Source of the DNA: Microbulbifer sp. THAF38
GTDB taxonomy: Bacteria > Pseudomonadota > Gammaproteobacteria > Pseudomonadales > Cellvibrionaceae
NCBI RefSeq assembly: GCF_009363535.1
Contig: NZ_CP045369.1
Span: 3,049,001 to 3,113,000, forward strand
Reading direction: 5' to 3'
DNA length: 64,000 nt
The notes below the pieces were generated by a model, which did not search any database, had not been told where the DNA came from, and saw only the letters and a list, made by a program, of their open reading frames with translations. Position numbers and translations under genes: made by a program. Of the stretch, positions 16,469 to 23,762 are shown one piece after another (position 1 is the stretch's first letter; the number at the start of each line of letters is the position of its first letter).

Positions 16469-17620
16469 TTACTCTCCTACCATTGCCAAGTTGACTGTAT
16501 GCCGCTCTACTTCCCCAAAATCTTTATGAATAACCAAACACTTACTATCTTGGAGTGCTCTATATCCACCCCAGGTCGCATATGCATCTTTTGCTGCTAG
16601 TGTTCTGAACGACTCCACGACGCAACCTGCATGTTCTTTTTTTGTGTCGTGGTGAATATGGCCAGTTAGCCAATAGCGGTATTCGGTTTCGCCCCACAGT
16701 TTTGCCTGGTCTGCTGCCATGACTCCCGGCAATCTATCCGATTTACAGCTATGACCGTGGTGCACACCGAACAAATTCTTGCCGTGGCGGAAATAGTGGA
16801 ACGGCGCGGGGCTTGTATCAATTTCTACCCGAGACTCCCCTTCGTACATATTGGCGAGCGCCACGCTGAGAAATAACGCACCGGTATCATCGTGGTTACC
16901 AACAGCATTGATTACCCGAACGGATTCATGGTGCGCGAGGGCTGAGGCAATCATTTGTCGAATGATTTTCACTCCAACCCAAACCATTTTTGCGTATCGA
17001 CCATCCAGGTCTAATGTGTGGCCAGACCGTGCAGTGACTCCTGCCATATTGTCTACGTGGAAATAATCCCCGAGATTCACAATGACAGCCTGTTTGCATT
17101 TCGGGGCAGTTCTCACCAGCCGGTCAAATACTCCGCAAAATTTCTCTTCCGCTATATTTAAGTCCCAATCTTGGCCGGTCTCAGCTCCCCACGACAGCAC
17201 ACCGATGTGCGGGTCACCGAGTGGGTAAACTGCCATCAAATCGTCATTGCAGTGCGCCGGGGCTTTTCCCGCTTTAACCTTTGGGAGAGTCTCGGCCAGC
17301 GCCTGACACGCCTCACGCATTAACTCTGCTTGTCGCTCCCGGTCCTCCATGGATTTAACCCACTGGTTTCGGACCTTGCCATCTTTGTCATATAGAGTGG
17401 ATACGCCTTTTACCTTAAATCCATCGGGTACAGTCTTGGTCATGTCATGCTCTGGTGACCACCCCTGTCTTGCGGCTTTCTTTTCCAGTGAGCTTTTAAC
17501 TATCGATACTCTCGCATGTGAAATACCCAGCTGGCGAGCCGCCCCGTTTACACCATGCTCAATGCTGGCCGTATAAATCTCTGCCTGTCGTTCTGTCTCT
17601 GCAAAATCCGCTGGCCCCAT
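16469..17620 (-). CDS. HTH plus calcineurin-like metallophosphoesterase, 383 aa
   Basis: Start chosen at ATG 17620 (GGAG at 5 nt, TAATG overlap with ninG). An N-terminal helix-turn-helix (GVNGAARQLGISHARVSIVKSSL, about 23-45) precedes a metallophosphoesterase domain. Metal motifs are GDPHIG (135-140), LGDYFH (183-188), GNHDD (241-245), VHHGH (286-290) and GHIHH (320-324). The complete set implies an active two-metal phosphodiesterase. Such HTH fusions are frequent in marine phages beside ninG; the substrate is unknown. Confidence 0.8.
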   Translation of the reverse strand: MGPADFAETERQAEIYTASIEHGVNGAARQLGISHARVSIVKSSLEKKAARQGWSPEHDMTKTVPDGFKVKGVSTLYDKDGKVRNQWVKSMEDRERQAELMREACQALAETLPKVKAGKAPAHCNDDLMAVYPLGDPHIGVLSWGAETGQDWDLNIAEEKFCGVFDRLVRTAPKCKQAVIVNLGDYFHVDNMAGVTARSGHTLDLDGRYAKMVWVGVKIIRQMIASALAHHESVRVINAVGNHDDTGALFLSVALANMYEGESRVEIDTSPAPFHYFRHGKNLFGVHHGHSCKSDRLPGVMAADQAKLWGETEYRYWLTGHIHHDTKKEHAGCVVESFRTLAAKDAYATWGGYRALQDSKCLVIHKDFGEVERHTVNLAMVGE

Positions 17621-18249
17621 TAGCACTCCCTCCGCTTTAGTAGTAACCGCCTTTTTCTATTGAATATCCGCTTAATCCTTTCGCAATACTCCCGGTTGAA
17701 TCTCCGTATTCCGTTATTATTTTTCAGCCAGTCAACTCGGCGATTACCTATCCTCTCCCTTAGATTTAATTCGTATTGCACGGCTACGGTCTCCGCTTTG
17801 TGGGCATATTTGGCAGAGCCCCCGTTACAGCTTTTGCACTGCCGATGAATATTCCAAAGGTTGAATCTCAGGTGGCCGGCCGCACCCCTAGAGCGGAAGT
17901 GGCCAGCATCCCAGGCGCCGCCAACTTTCCAGCCCTGCTCCACTTCTATTTCCTGCTCCGGGCGACTGCAGGAGGGGCAAGGCTTACCTCTGTCCCTCTC
18001 TCGCACATAGGCATTGATTGAGCGCTGGGCTTCGGCGATGAGCTGAGAATCAGTCTTTAGCTCCTGCTTTCTCGCTCTGGTTTCAGCCTTGAATTTTTTG
18101 GCTTCAAGCTTCTTTTGCTTCTCTACTCGCTGAAAACCCAAATCAACCAGATGGTCTACGCTACAAACAAAATCCAGCCCATTGATAATTCCGTGCGCTA
18201 CCTCTCGGCGGGTTTTGCAGATTTTGCACTTGCGGTAGCGAGGGCCCAT
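17620..18249 (-). CDS. ninG: NinG (Rap) recombination protein, 209 aa
   Basis: An N-terminal zinc pair C8-K-I-C11 precedes a long basic coil (KKLEAKKFKAETRARKQE). A central CPSC and WDAGHFRSRGA...LRFNLWNIHRQCKSCNGG form an HNH/zinc-like nuclease core, followed by a basic C-terminus. This is the lambda NinG (Rap) arrangement: a structure-specific endonuclease that helps RecBCD- or Red-type recombination. Linked by 1-nt-type TAATG overlaps to both neighbours. Confidence 0.85.
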   Translation of the reverse strand: MGPRYRKCKICKTRREVAHGIINGLDFVCSVDHLVDLGFQRVEKQKKLEAKKFKAETRARKQELKTDSQLIAEAQRSINAYVRERDRGKPCPSCSRPEQEIEVEQGWKVGGAWDAGHFRSRGAAGHLRFNLWNIHRQCKSCNGGSAKYAHKAETVAVQYELNLRERIGNRRVDWLKNNNGIRRFNREYCERIKRIFNRKRRLLLKRREC

Positions 18250-18695
18250 TAGCTTTCTCCCTGGCGCTTCAGCTTCATGAATTCGCCCTCACCCGGCACT
18301 GTCAGGAATAAACCGCGCTCAGTTGCCCAGGCTAGGTGCATATCCATCATTCTGAGCATCTCGCCTTTATCACCGCTGGCGGTTTTGTAGCGCTTACCGT
18401 TTGCATCAAGCCCCAGGTGCTGACTCACAAACAACTCATGCGCGTCCTGACCATTGAACGGGCGTTGGCCGTAGGGCTTGCCGCCTTTCATGCAGAGAGG
18501 CATGGTTGCACCTCTCGCTGCCATCCATTCAGCTGTTTCACCCATCCACATGCGCCACGTTTTCATCATTGGCCAGCTGTTGGGGTTATGCTGATTCCAC
18601 TTGAATTTCCAGGGCTTACCTTTAAGGTCCAAGCTCTTGATGAACTTAAGCAGTCGAGCCTTGCTGAACTCGTCACGGATTAGCTCCTCTGCCAT
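18249..18695 (-). CDS. Hypothetical early protein, NinB-position, 148 aa
   Basis: The start at ATG 18695 has a TAATG overlap with the gene upstream; an earlier start would add 35 unsupported residues. The protein is Lys/Trp/Met-rich (KARLLKFIKSLDLKGKPWKFKWNQ, then PMMKTWRMWMGETAEWMAARGATMPLC). It lies immediately before ninG, where lambdoid phages often carry ninB, and a NinB-type role is possible. I see no decisive NinB motif, so the name is not applied. Confidence 0.55.
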   Translation of the reverse strand: MAEELIRDEFSKARLLKFIKSLDLKGKPWKFKWNQHNPNSWPMMKTWRMWMGETAEWMAARGATMPLCMKGGKPYGQRPFNGQDAHELFVSQHLGLDANGKRYKTASGDKGEMLRMMDMHLAWATERGLFLTVPGEGEFMKLKRQGES

Positions 18696-19102
18696 TAGAA
18701 CCACCCCAGATAGGCAACAGGGACTACTCGCACTGCTCCACCACCCCAGCCAGGGCGTTTTTTCAACTGCTCCTCGACAGTGTCTTGCCAGTTGAGGCAT
18801 TCGATAATTTGACGCTCTTCGTAGATCCCGCTTCGCCTAGTCGTGTGAATACTGCCTTCAGCAGAAAAGAGGTCATACTCATTCTTTTGATAGACGATTC
18901 TCACTTGCCACCGATAGCGACACCCAGTCATCATGCTTGCAAGGTGCTGAAACTTACCCAAGGCGCACTGAAACAAGGTTTTTTCGCTCACGATATATCC
19001 CCCCCTACTCCAACCCAACCAGAAACCAAACACCTGAACCAACCACCACAACCAAAAAAAATAACTCCAGGCATAAAACCGTTTTTGTTGGGGCTGGCTC
19101 AT
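18695..19102 (-). CDS. Hypothetical phage protein with W/F-rich membrane segment, 135 aa
   Basis: From ATG 19102 the N-terminus contains a very aromatic hydrophobic stretch (residues 10-31, Y-F-F-W-L-W-W-L...W-L-G-W), then a soluble beta-rich part with KFQHLASMMTGCRYRWQVRIVYQKNEYDL. A GTG at 18991 with a GGGGGGA ribosome site would give a soluble 98-aa form without the membrane part. Either start is possible; the soluble part is coding in both. Function unknown. Confidence 0.5.
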   Translation of the reverse strand: MSQPQQKRFYAWSYFFWLWWLVQVFGFWLGWSRGGYIVSEKTLFQCALGKFQHLASMMTGCRYRWQVRIVYQKNEYDLFSAEGSIHTTRRSGIYEERQIIECLNWQDTVEEQLKKRPGWGGGAVRVVPVAYLGWF

Positions 19103-19105
19103 CCA

Positions 19106-19351
19106 TTACGCGGCGTCCTTCATGTACTCGACGTATTCGTCAAGCTTCTGTTGCGCCTCGGCTAAATTTTCTCGGTGAAACACACCCAAAAAATCCCAGG
19201 TGCCACGGGCAATACACTTTTGCGTCCAAATCGTGTTGGCAAAAACCACGTTTACACGGCGCGGATGCTCTGTTTGAAAAACTGCAAGCGGGCTGCTTGG
19301 GTCGGCTTGAGAAATACGCTCGATGGCTTTTGAGATTGTGATTACTGACAT
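19106..19351 (-). CDS. Hypothetical early protein, 81 aa
   Basis: Start taken at ATG 19351 (MSVITISKAIERI) rather than a longer frame that overlaps the replication gene. It contains HPRRVNVVFANTIWTQKCIARGTWDFLGVFHRENLAEAQQKLDEYVEYM. A small alpha/beta protein, no family recognised. It lies between the replication gene and the W-rich gene, on the same strand. Confidence 0.5.
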   Translation of the reverse strand: MSVITISKAIERISQADPSSPLAVFQTEHPRRVNVVFANTIWTQKCIARGTWDFLGVFHRENLAEAQQKLDEYVEYMKDAA

Positions 19352-19377
19352 GATTATCGCTCCGTGATGTTTTGGGT

Positions 19378-20154
19378 TTACCAAGTGGTGTCTGTAAGTA
19401 TTTCGGTCACTGACCGGTCTCGGGTGCGCTGCAGGCTGTGCACTTGAGCCTGGGGTGGACTTGACCTTTCGCGTCTTATCCAGTTGCGCCAAGTAGCCAG
19501 CCAATCTGCCTTGACGCCTCGCTGGCCAGATTGGGCCACCCAGTAATCTTTGAACTCGTCGGCGATATCGTGAATCCGGTTAATCAGGTCAGGGCGGATT
19601 CGCTGCGCTTCAGTGCGGAATTCTTCGGTCAGAGTCCAGTCGCCAGGAAGTCGTGTTCCACGCTTGGTTTGGGATTTCGGTTTTCGAGTGCTTGCGGGAG
19701 GGCGCTCTTGCGCACTCTCAGACTGGTTACTTAGTCCAGTATTTACTTTGTTATATTCTTTACTTTGTTGTGTCGGATTTACCGTATACGGTGAAACCGT
19801 ATCTGGATTTACCGTATCCGGTTTTTCAGGAAGTGGCTCCTCCAGGGGTTCCTGGGAGTCTCTAGGGGTATCGGAAATTTCATAATCTGTACCGAGAATC
19901 TTCCCCCCGTCGCTGCGTCTTACAATGCGCTCGCAATAACCAGCATCAATCAGCTCGTTTAGCAATTTGTATATGCGGTCCCGACCTTCCTGGGCCTCTC
20001 TGGCAAGTGCTGCGGCTGACACTTCCCAGTCATCAGGCTTCGATAGAAGATGCAACAGAAGCCCGCTGGCAGCGAATGAGATACGGCGGTCGCAGACAAC
20101 CGAGTTGGCCACTACTAGATAATTTGAGGATGGTCGAGCACCGCGGCGAATCAT
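19378..20154 (-). CDS. Phage replication protein, winged HTH plus DnaT-like domain, 258 aa
   Basis: The N-terminal winged helix (residues about 10-80: RISFAASGLLLHLLSKPDDW, AREAQEGRDRIYKLLNELIDAGY) is of replisome-organiser type. A Pro-rich linker follows. The C-terminal segment (about 205-235: IADEFKDYWVAQSGQRGVKADWLATWRNWIRRE) is the DnaT DNA-binding signature. Such proteins bind the phage origin and load host DnaB/DnaC. Iterated short repeats in the linker (DTVNPDTVSPYTVNP) are notable; an origin could lie in or near this gene. ATGA overlap with the gene at 20151-20366. Confidence 0.8.
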   Translation of the reverse strand: MIRRGARPSSNYLVVANSVVCDRRISFAASGLLLHLLSKPDDWEVSAAALAREAQEGRDRIYKLLNELIDAGYCERIVRRSDGGKILGTDYEISDTPRDSQEPLEEPLPEKPDTVNPDTVSPYTVNPTQQSKEYNKVNTGLSNQSESAQERPPASTRKPKSQTKRGTRLPGDWTLTEEFRTEAQRIRPDLINRIHDIADEFKDYWVAQSGQRGVKADWLATWRNWIRRERSSPPQAQVHSLQRTRDRSVTEILTDTTW

Positions 20155-20366
20155 AAGGCACCGCCTAGTTCTTCAATGAGGTTTTCGGGAGTCTCTGGGG
20201 GTTTGGCTTGACGGATAAAATCGTCCACAACTTCATCACATAATTTTTTTATGCCTTGACGTTCTAATTTCCCAACTTGTAATTCCGCGTAATTTTTTGA
20301 TGGTTGGGCAGGGATTTTTTTACGCGACTCATTGCGAGGTAGCGCATTAACAGGTCTTTTGGCCAT
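20151..20366 (-). CDS. Hypothetical early protein, 71 aa
   Basis: A Lys/Arg-rich N-terminus (MAKRPVNALPRNESRKKIPAQPS) is followed by a helical acidic tail (KKLCDEVVDDFIRQAKPPETPENLIEELG). AGGGG at 7 nt upstream of ATG gives good translation. It couples to the replication gene by an ATGA overlap. A replication accessory role is possible by position. Confidence 0.55.
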   Translation of the reverse strand: MAKRPVNALPRNESRKKIPAQPSKNYAELQVGKLERQGIKKLCDEVVDDFIRQAKPPETPENLIEELGGAL

Positions 20367-20433
20367 GGTTTGCCCCTGAATATTTTGCTCTTGATGGGTT
20401 TACTGCTTAATTTTTATTGGCACCACGATAAAT

Positions 20434-20661
20434 TCAGCTAACAGCCCCCTGCACTGAACTTGCCTTAAATAAAATCAACATACTTGAAAGGGCTTTCTTG
20501 AGGTCTTCAGGAGTCTTCGCGGAGTAAACGGGAAGCGCCCCTTTAACCAAAATTCTCAATATCTGTTCATGCCCCAAATCCAATTCATTCGAGAGGCTTT
20601 TTAATTGCTCGTATGTAGGCATGGGTACGCGGACATTGCACTTACGTAGGTTGGTCTCCAT
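20434..20661 (-). CDS. Small RHH-like phage protein, 75 aa
   Basis: Start at ATG 20661 (METNLRKCNVRVPMPTYEQLKSL) is favoured over one 18 nt earlier because its AGG spacing is better. The N-terminal strand (KCNVRVPMP) and two helices (TYEQLKSLSNELDLG, HEQILRILVKGALPVY) resemble ribbon-helix-helix DNA-binding proteins. It follows the Cro-like gene and may be a second early regulator or CII-like protein; this is inference. Confidence 0.5.
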   Translation of the reverse strand: METNLRKCNVRVPMPTYEQLKSLSNELDLGHEQILRILVKGALPVYSAKTPEDLKKALSSMLILFKASSVQGAVS

Positions 20662-20732
20662 TGCTGTTACCTGAATCATCCTTGGTTTGAAAAGTTGCTT
20701 TCAGCTCTTCGGCTGTTAGTGAAACTAAACAT

Positions 20733-20939
20733 CTATCCCCAAATGTCTGGGCGGCACTCAGCTAGGCTTACGTCACCAATCAGTTCCTCGGCTAGTTTTA
20801 TCGATAGCTTCGGACCTGGAAGGACCTTCATGCGGCCATACGCAATGCGCGATAGGTATCTGCCAGTGGTTCCAACCTTTTGAGCTAACTCATCCCGCTC
20901 AGACAGGCTCAGACTTTTGAGGTAGTGGTTAATTTTCAT
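20733..20939 (-). CDS. YdaS/Cro-like HTH regulator, 68 aa
   Basis: Short HTH protein: LKSLSLSERDELAQKVGTTGRYLSRIAYGRMKVLPGPKLSIKLAEELIGD. This matches the Cro/YdaS class (S.RDELA...G.T..YL..IA.G...P.P.L). It is the first gene leftward of the divergent promoter pair. The promoter at 20946-20974 leaves almost no 5' leader, so the message may begin at the ATG. Likely the lytic-side repressor of the prophage switch. Confidence 0.75.
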   Translation of the reverse strand: MKINHYLKSLSLSERDELAQKVGTTGRYLSRIAYGRMKVLPGPKLSIKLAEELIGDVSLAECRPDIWG

Positions 20940-20945
20940 ACCTGA

Positions 20946-20974
20946 AATATACCCATAAGGTTTAGTTTTGTCTA
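20946..20974 (-). promoter_or_regulatory. Leftward early promoter (pR-like), cro side
   Basis: Minus-strand -35 TAGACA (20969-20974), 17-bp spacer, -10 TATATT (20946-20951). A half-operator AAGGTTTA (20957-20964) lies in the spacer. Only six bases separate the -10 from the ATG of the Cro-like gene. Confidence 0.72.
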
Positions 20975-20987
20975 CAGAATAAACCTT
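20957..20987. promoter_or_regulatory. Inverted operator pair AAGGTTTA...TAAACCTT
   Basis: Two 8-bp half-sites, 20957-20964 and 20980-20987, in inverted orientation around 20972. Each falls between the -35 and -10 of one of two back-to-back promoters. A dimeric or multi-HTH repressor could hold both promoters shut. Confidence 0.65.
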
Positions 20988-20997
20988 TGTGTGTTAT
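20968..20997 (+). promoter_or_regulatory. Rightward promoter candidate for single-HTH repressor gene
   Basis: -35 TTGTCT (20968-20973), 18-bp spacer, -10 TGTTAT (20992-20997). Weaker than the leftward promoter and sharing its -35 position on the other strand. It would drive the gene at 21089. A further inverted repeat AATAAAC...GTTTATT (21010-21016, 21039-21045) lies downstream. Confidence 0.5.
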
Positions 20998-21088
20998 TTC
21001 ATGCGCCACAATAAACTTTTTGGGGTGATTTTTGAGGGGTTTATTCCTGCTAACATGGGGAAAGACTGGTGAATTCTTGATAAAAGAG

Positions 21089-21517
21089 ATGGATATAAAC
21101 GAGATAAGACGCACCAATATCCGACGGATAGCGGCCGACTATAAGAATCGAGCGGAATTCGCACGCAAGGTAGATAGGTCTGAGCAACAGCTCTATTCGC
21201 TCATAAGCAAAGGTGCGACCAAAACGATAGGCAACCGCATAGCAAGAGACCTTGAGGAGAAGCTGGGCCTTAAAGAGGGCGAACTAGACAGGCTTGAAAG
21301 CAGCAACGATAGCACCTCGAAAATTGCTAGCGATATTGACCTCGAGCTGCTGCGCAAATGTATTGATGCTATTGAGGTCGAAATTGAGAAACAGGGGCTT
21401 CAGGGTATTCCATCATCCAAAAAGGCCCAGGCTATAGCATTAGCCTACGGGGCGACTCGTGCAGGCAGTAATGATGATGTTGTACCGGTGGGCTTCATTA
21501 TTAACGCACTTTTCTAA
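21089..21517 (+). CDS. Single-HTH phage repressor-type protein, 142 aa
   Basis: ATG 21089 (MDINEIRRTNIRR). Residues 4-70 form one HTH unit (INEIRRTNIRRIAADYKNRAEFA...VDRSEQQLYSLI...TIGNRIARDLEEKLGLKEGELDRL). Residues 83-141 form a helical C-terminal domain (IDLELLRKCIDAIEVEIEKQ...QAIALAYGATRAG). There is no LexA-type peptidase, so it cannot autocleave like lambda CI. It is the paralogue of the three-HTH protein at 21535-22497 and converges on it. Opposite the Cro-like gene, it takes the CI position. Confidence 0.75.
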   Translation: MDINEIRRTNIRRIAADYKNRAEFARKVDRSEQQLYSLISKGATKTIGNRIARDLEEKLGLKEGELDRLESSNDSTSKIASDIDLELLRKCIDAIEVEIEKQGLQGIPSSKKAQAIALAYGATRAGSNDDVVPVGFIINALF

Positions 21518-21534
21518 AACTTCAGTCTAAACCG

Positions 21535-22497
21535 CTAACTCTCTACGGTGCCGGCCAGAATTGCCGACCTAAGAATGGGCAGGGGGTCTATAACGCTCTC
21601 TGCCGGCTGGCTTGCGGAGTAGAGAGCAACAAGAGCTGCGCTAAAAATCCTGGGAGCCGGCATCTCCATACCCTCCTCTTCTATAACTTCCATCATAGCT
21701 GAAACACAGCTTGCAACTAGAAGCTCATCTATTTGACCAGGCTTTAACTGTTTCCGAGGCTTAGCTTTTTCAGGATGGGCATGGTCAAACCAGCCGAGCT
21801 CAAGGTTTAAGCGGGTCTCGATTTCTCGCGCTTTTTTATCGCCCAGGTTGGTAATGGGTGGGTTGTGGCTTATCTGGCTTGCGTAGCTCTCAGAGATGCC
21901 TAGCGCATCAGCAAAATCTCTATTCTTGGGCCCGTGCTTTGACCGCAGGAACCTTACATTCCGAGCTCTAATTTCTTTTATGGTAGTTATGTCTGGTTCA
22001 ATCCTTGCTTTGTGCGCATGAATAACGTCGAGCCACCCCTTGTCCTTTTTGCATACGGTCTCAATCCGGCGGGCCATAGTTGTCCCAATTAGACGACGCG
22101 GGTTGGGACCGATCAATTGAGAGAGTTGGGATTGAGTTATACCTAGAGCTTCGGAGAACCCTTTTAGGCTTGCGAACTCCTCGGAAAGCCGTCTAGCATT
22201 TTTAAGCCGAATTTCACCAGCTTCCATAGCAAACGGATAGACGCTAACTTCCCCTGGAGTGTGCGGGGTTTTAGCTTGCTCGTTACCATGATAAGCGTCA
22301 AGCCAGCCATAATGATACCCTCCAGCACTCTCAATCCTGCGAGCCATGGAGTCGCCAATATTACGGCGAGGGTTCTTACCTATAACTTGTGACACCCCTG
22401 AGTTAGGCGTTTCTAACGCACGAGCAAGTGCGGCCACCCCTCCCATCTCCCTGGCAATTCGCCGAGCGTTCTCTCTTCTAATCGTCCTGATATCCAT
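21535..22497 (-). CDS. Triple-HTH repressor-type protein, 320 aa
   Basis: Three tandem copies of one HTH unit: residues 4-70, 95-160 and 174-241. Each has IR..N.R, a turn with SQ(V/L/I)I, an (R/N)(I/L)G.(S/T/K)(M/K)AR.IE block, and GW(L/F)D...H at the end. A C-terminal domain (255-315: IDELLVASCVSAMMEVIEEEG...) matches the single-HTH paralogue at 21089. The start at 22497 is chosen because MDIRTIRREN equals the paralogue's start and GGA precedes it. No peptidase domain. It probably represses the early promoters; three DNA-binding units in one chain is unusual. Confidence 0.78.
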   Translation of the reverse strand: MDIRTIRRENARRIAREMGGVAALARALETPNSGVSQVIGKNPRRNIGDSMARRIESAGGYHYGWLDAYHGNEQAKTPHTPGEVSVYPFAMEAGEIRLKNARRLSEEFASLKGFSEALGITQSQLSQLIGPNPRRLIGTTMARRIETVCKKDKGWLDVIHAHKARIEPDITTIKEIRARNVRFLRSKHGPKNRDFADALGISESYASQISHNPPITNLGDKKAREIETRLNLELGWFDHAHPEKAKPRKQLKPGQIDELLVASCVSAMMEVIEEEGMEMPAPRIFSAALVALYSASQPAESVIDPLPILRSAILAGTVES

Positions 22498-22681
22498 ATC
22501 GACTTTCCACCCTTTCATGATGCCAGCAGGAGTTATCGTCATTGTCCCACATCATTTGGCAGGGCCTTTTTACACACTGTCGGCACTGGTAGGGCATAAC
22601 ACGGGCAAGGCTTGCTCGCGCTTCTTCCTGTAACTCCAGTTCTGGAGTCTCTTGCTTTATCTCAATAGAGTCAAATAGCAT
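22478..22681 (-). CDS. Small Cys-containing phage protein, 67 aa
   Basis: ATG 22681 with a very good AAGGGA site 5 nt upstream, so it is probably real despite its size. It has CRQCVKRPC, then CWHHERVE, four Cys and two His that could hold a zinc. It is the first gene of the leftward operon that continues with the triple-HTH gene, which it overlaps by 20 nt. Function unknown; a partner or regulator of the repressor is possible. Confidence 0.6.
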   Translation of the reverse strand: MLFDSIEIKQETPELELQEEARASLARVMPYQCRQCVKRPCQMMWDNDDNSCWHHERVESRYGYQDD

Positions 22682-22757
22682 TTTATTCCCTTAAAGCGCC
22701 ATATCGTCTTGCTTAAAGAATGTACCTAGATAAGGGCTTAGGGGGCAGAACAAATTG

Positions 22758-22785
22758 TGTATACTTAGAAGGTTTATGACGCCAA
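22758..22785 (-). promoter_or_regulatory. Leftward promoter for small-protein/triple-HTH operon
   Basis: Minus-strand -35 TTGGCG (22780-22785), 16-bp spacer, -10 TATACA (22758-22763). The motif AAGGTTTA (plus strand, 22769-22776) sits in the spacer, five bases from the -10, exactly as at 20946-20974. This suggests shared control and autoregulation. Confidence 0.62.
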
Positions 22786-22809
22786 AACTCTACAAGTTTT
22801 ACCGACACG

Positions 22810-23112
22810 ATGTTTAGAATCGGTGTAGTAGTTCGACAAGAACGCACTAAGAGAGGGCTTACCCAAGCCGAATTAGCCGAAAAACTCTCCATTCCTTTAG
22901 CTCATGTTCAACGCATTGAACAAGGACGCTCCAAAACAGTTTCACCAAGCCTCCTTAGGAAAATAGCCCTTCAATTAGATATTGATGGCAACAAACTCCT
23001 TTCCCTACCTAATCAAGACAGCCCCCTGGCAGACCCATTGAGCCCCCTACCCAGCTCCGCCAAATCCCACCTCATTCGCTTTCTCAACGAAATATCCGCC
23101 AACCTCAAATAA
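22810..23112 (+). CDS. XRE-family HTH regulator, 100 aa
   Basis: A classical XRE helix-turn-helix: IGVVVRQERTKRGLTQAELAEKLSIPLAHVQRIEQGRSKTVSPSLLRKIALQLDI (residues 4-58). A Pro/Ser-rich linker and short helix follow. It differs clearly from the repeated HTH units beside it. It opens the rightward operon and may be a second repressor or antirepressor. No clear Shine-Dalgarno is seen before the ATG, so the start is tentative. Confidence 0.7.
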   Translation: MFRIGVVVRQERTKRGLTQAELAEKLSIPLAHVQRIEQGRSKTVSPSLLRKIALQLDIDGNKLLSLPNQDSPLADPLSPLPSSAKSHLIRFLNEISANLK

Positions 23113-23114
23113 AA

Positions 23115-23155
23115 TAAACCTTTTGGGTTTACTTTCTAAATCTTGCAGGTATATT
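23115..23155 (+). promoter_or_regulatory. Operator-promoter of the recombination operon
   Basis: Palindrome TAAACC-TTTTG-GGTTTA (23115-23131) overlaps a -35 candidate TTTACT (23128-23133). With 16 bp to -10 TATATT (23150-23155), it would drive the downstream genes. TAAACCTT is the same motif as at 20957, 20980 and 22769. Confidence 0.6.
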
Positions 23156-23229
23156 TGTTTTCAAGAATGAAAACCGCCGGAATACAGGCGTCCACCAAGC
23201 CCGGATACGGTCTCAAAGAGGACAGGGAA

Positions 23230-23733
23230 ATGTACACAGCCAGCTCAACCGCCCCCGCCCAAGACGCTCTCAGAAGTTATGAGCGTCAACAAGACTCTCT
23301 AATCCAAGTCGCACAACATCGGCATGGAAGCCTGGAGTACATAGTTGCCAGCCTGCGCGAAGCTGTGGCTCAAAGTAAGGAGCAAGTCCCCGCTGGCAAT
23401 AAATTCCATGCTGTGACCTACGACCGCTACGGATATTTAATTGCAGCTGCAAGGGAAGCCGCTGAGCTGCTTGAAACCTACCGCTGCAATCTCCCTAAAG
23501 AGCCACCTATTCCAAACGGAGAGGCTGTCACCGTCGAGATAAATATTCCGGTCAACCACCTCTCGGTAGAAAACTTCAAAACCTTCAGTCATGAGCACCG
23601 CTCAGATGAAATCGAAGTTGCTCATGCAGAGCTTATTGATGAAATCAAATTGCCAGCTGGCTGGGAGATAAATGACATCGACCTGGACCAAGACGCACTT
23701 CGAAAACACTTAATTGAGCAAATCAACTCTTAA
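23230..23733 (+). CDS. Hypothetical phage protein, 167 aa
   Basis: ATG 23230 follows GAGGACAGGGAA; another ATG at 23167 would add 21 residues and remains possible. The first 90 residues are helical and Ala/Gln-rich (SYERQQDSLIQVAQHRHGSLEYIVASLREAV). The second half is acidic with VTVEINIPVNHL. First gene of the recombination operon; no family recognised. Confidence 0.6.
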   Translation: MYTASSTAPAQDALRSYERQQDSLIQVAQHRHGSLEYIVASLREAVAQSKEQVPAGNKFHAVTYDRYGYLIAAAREAAELLETYRCNLPKEPPIPNGEAVTVEINIPVNHLSVENFKTFSHEHRSDEIEVAHAELIDEIKLPAGWEINDIDLDQDALRKHLIEQINS

Positions 23734-23762
23734 GCCCTCCCCTCTCTAACGGAGAAAACACA

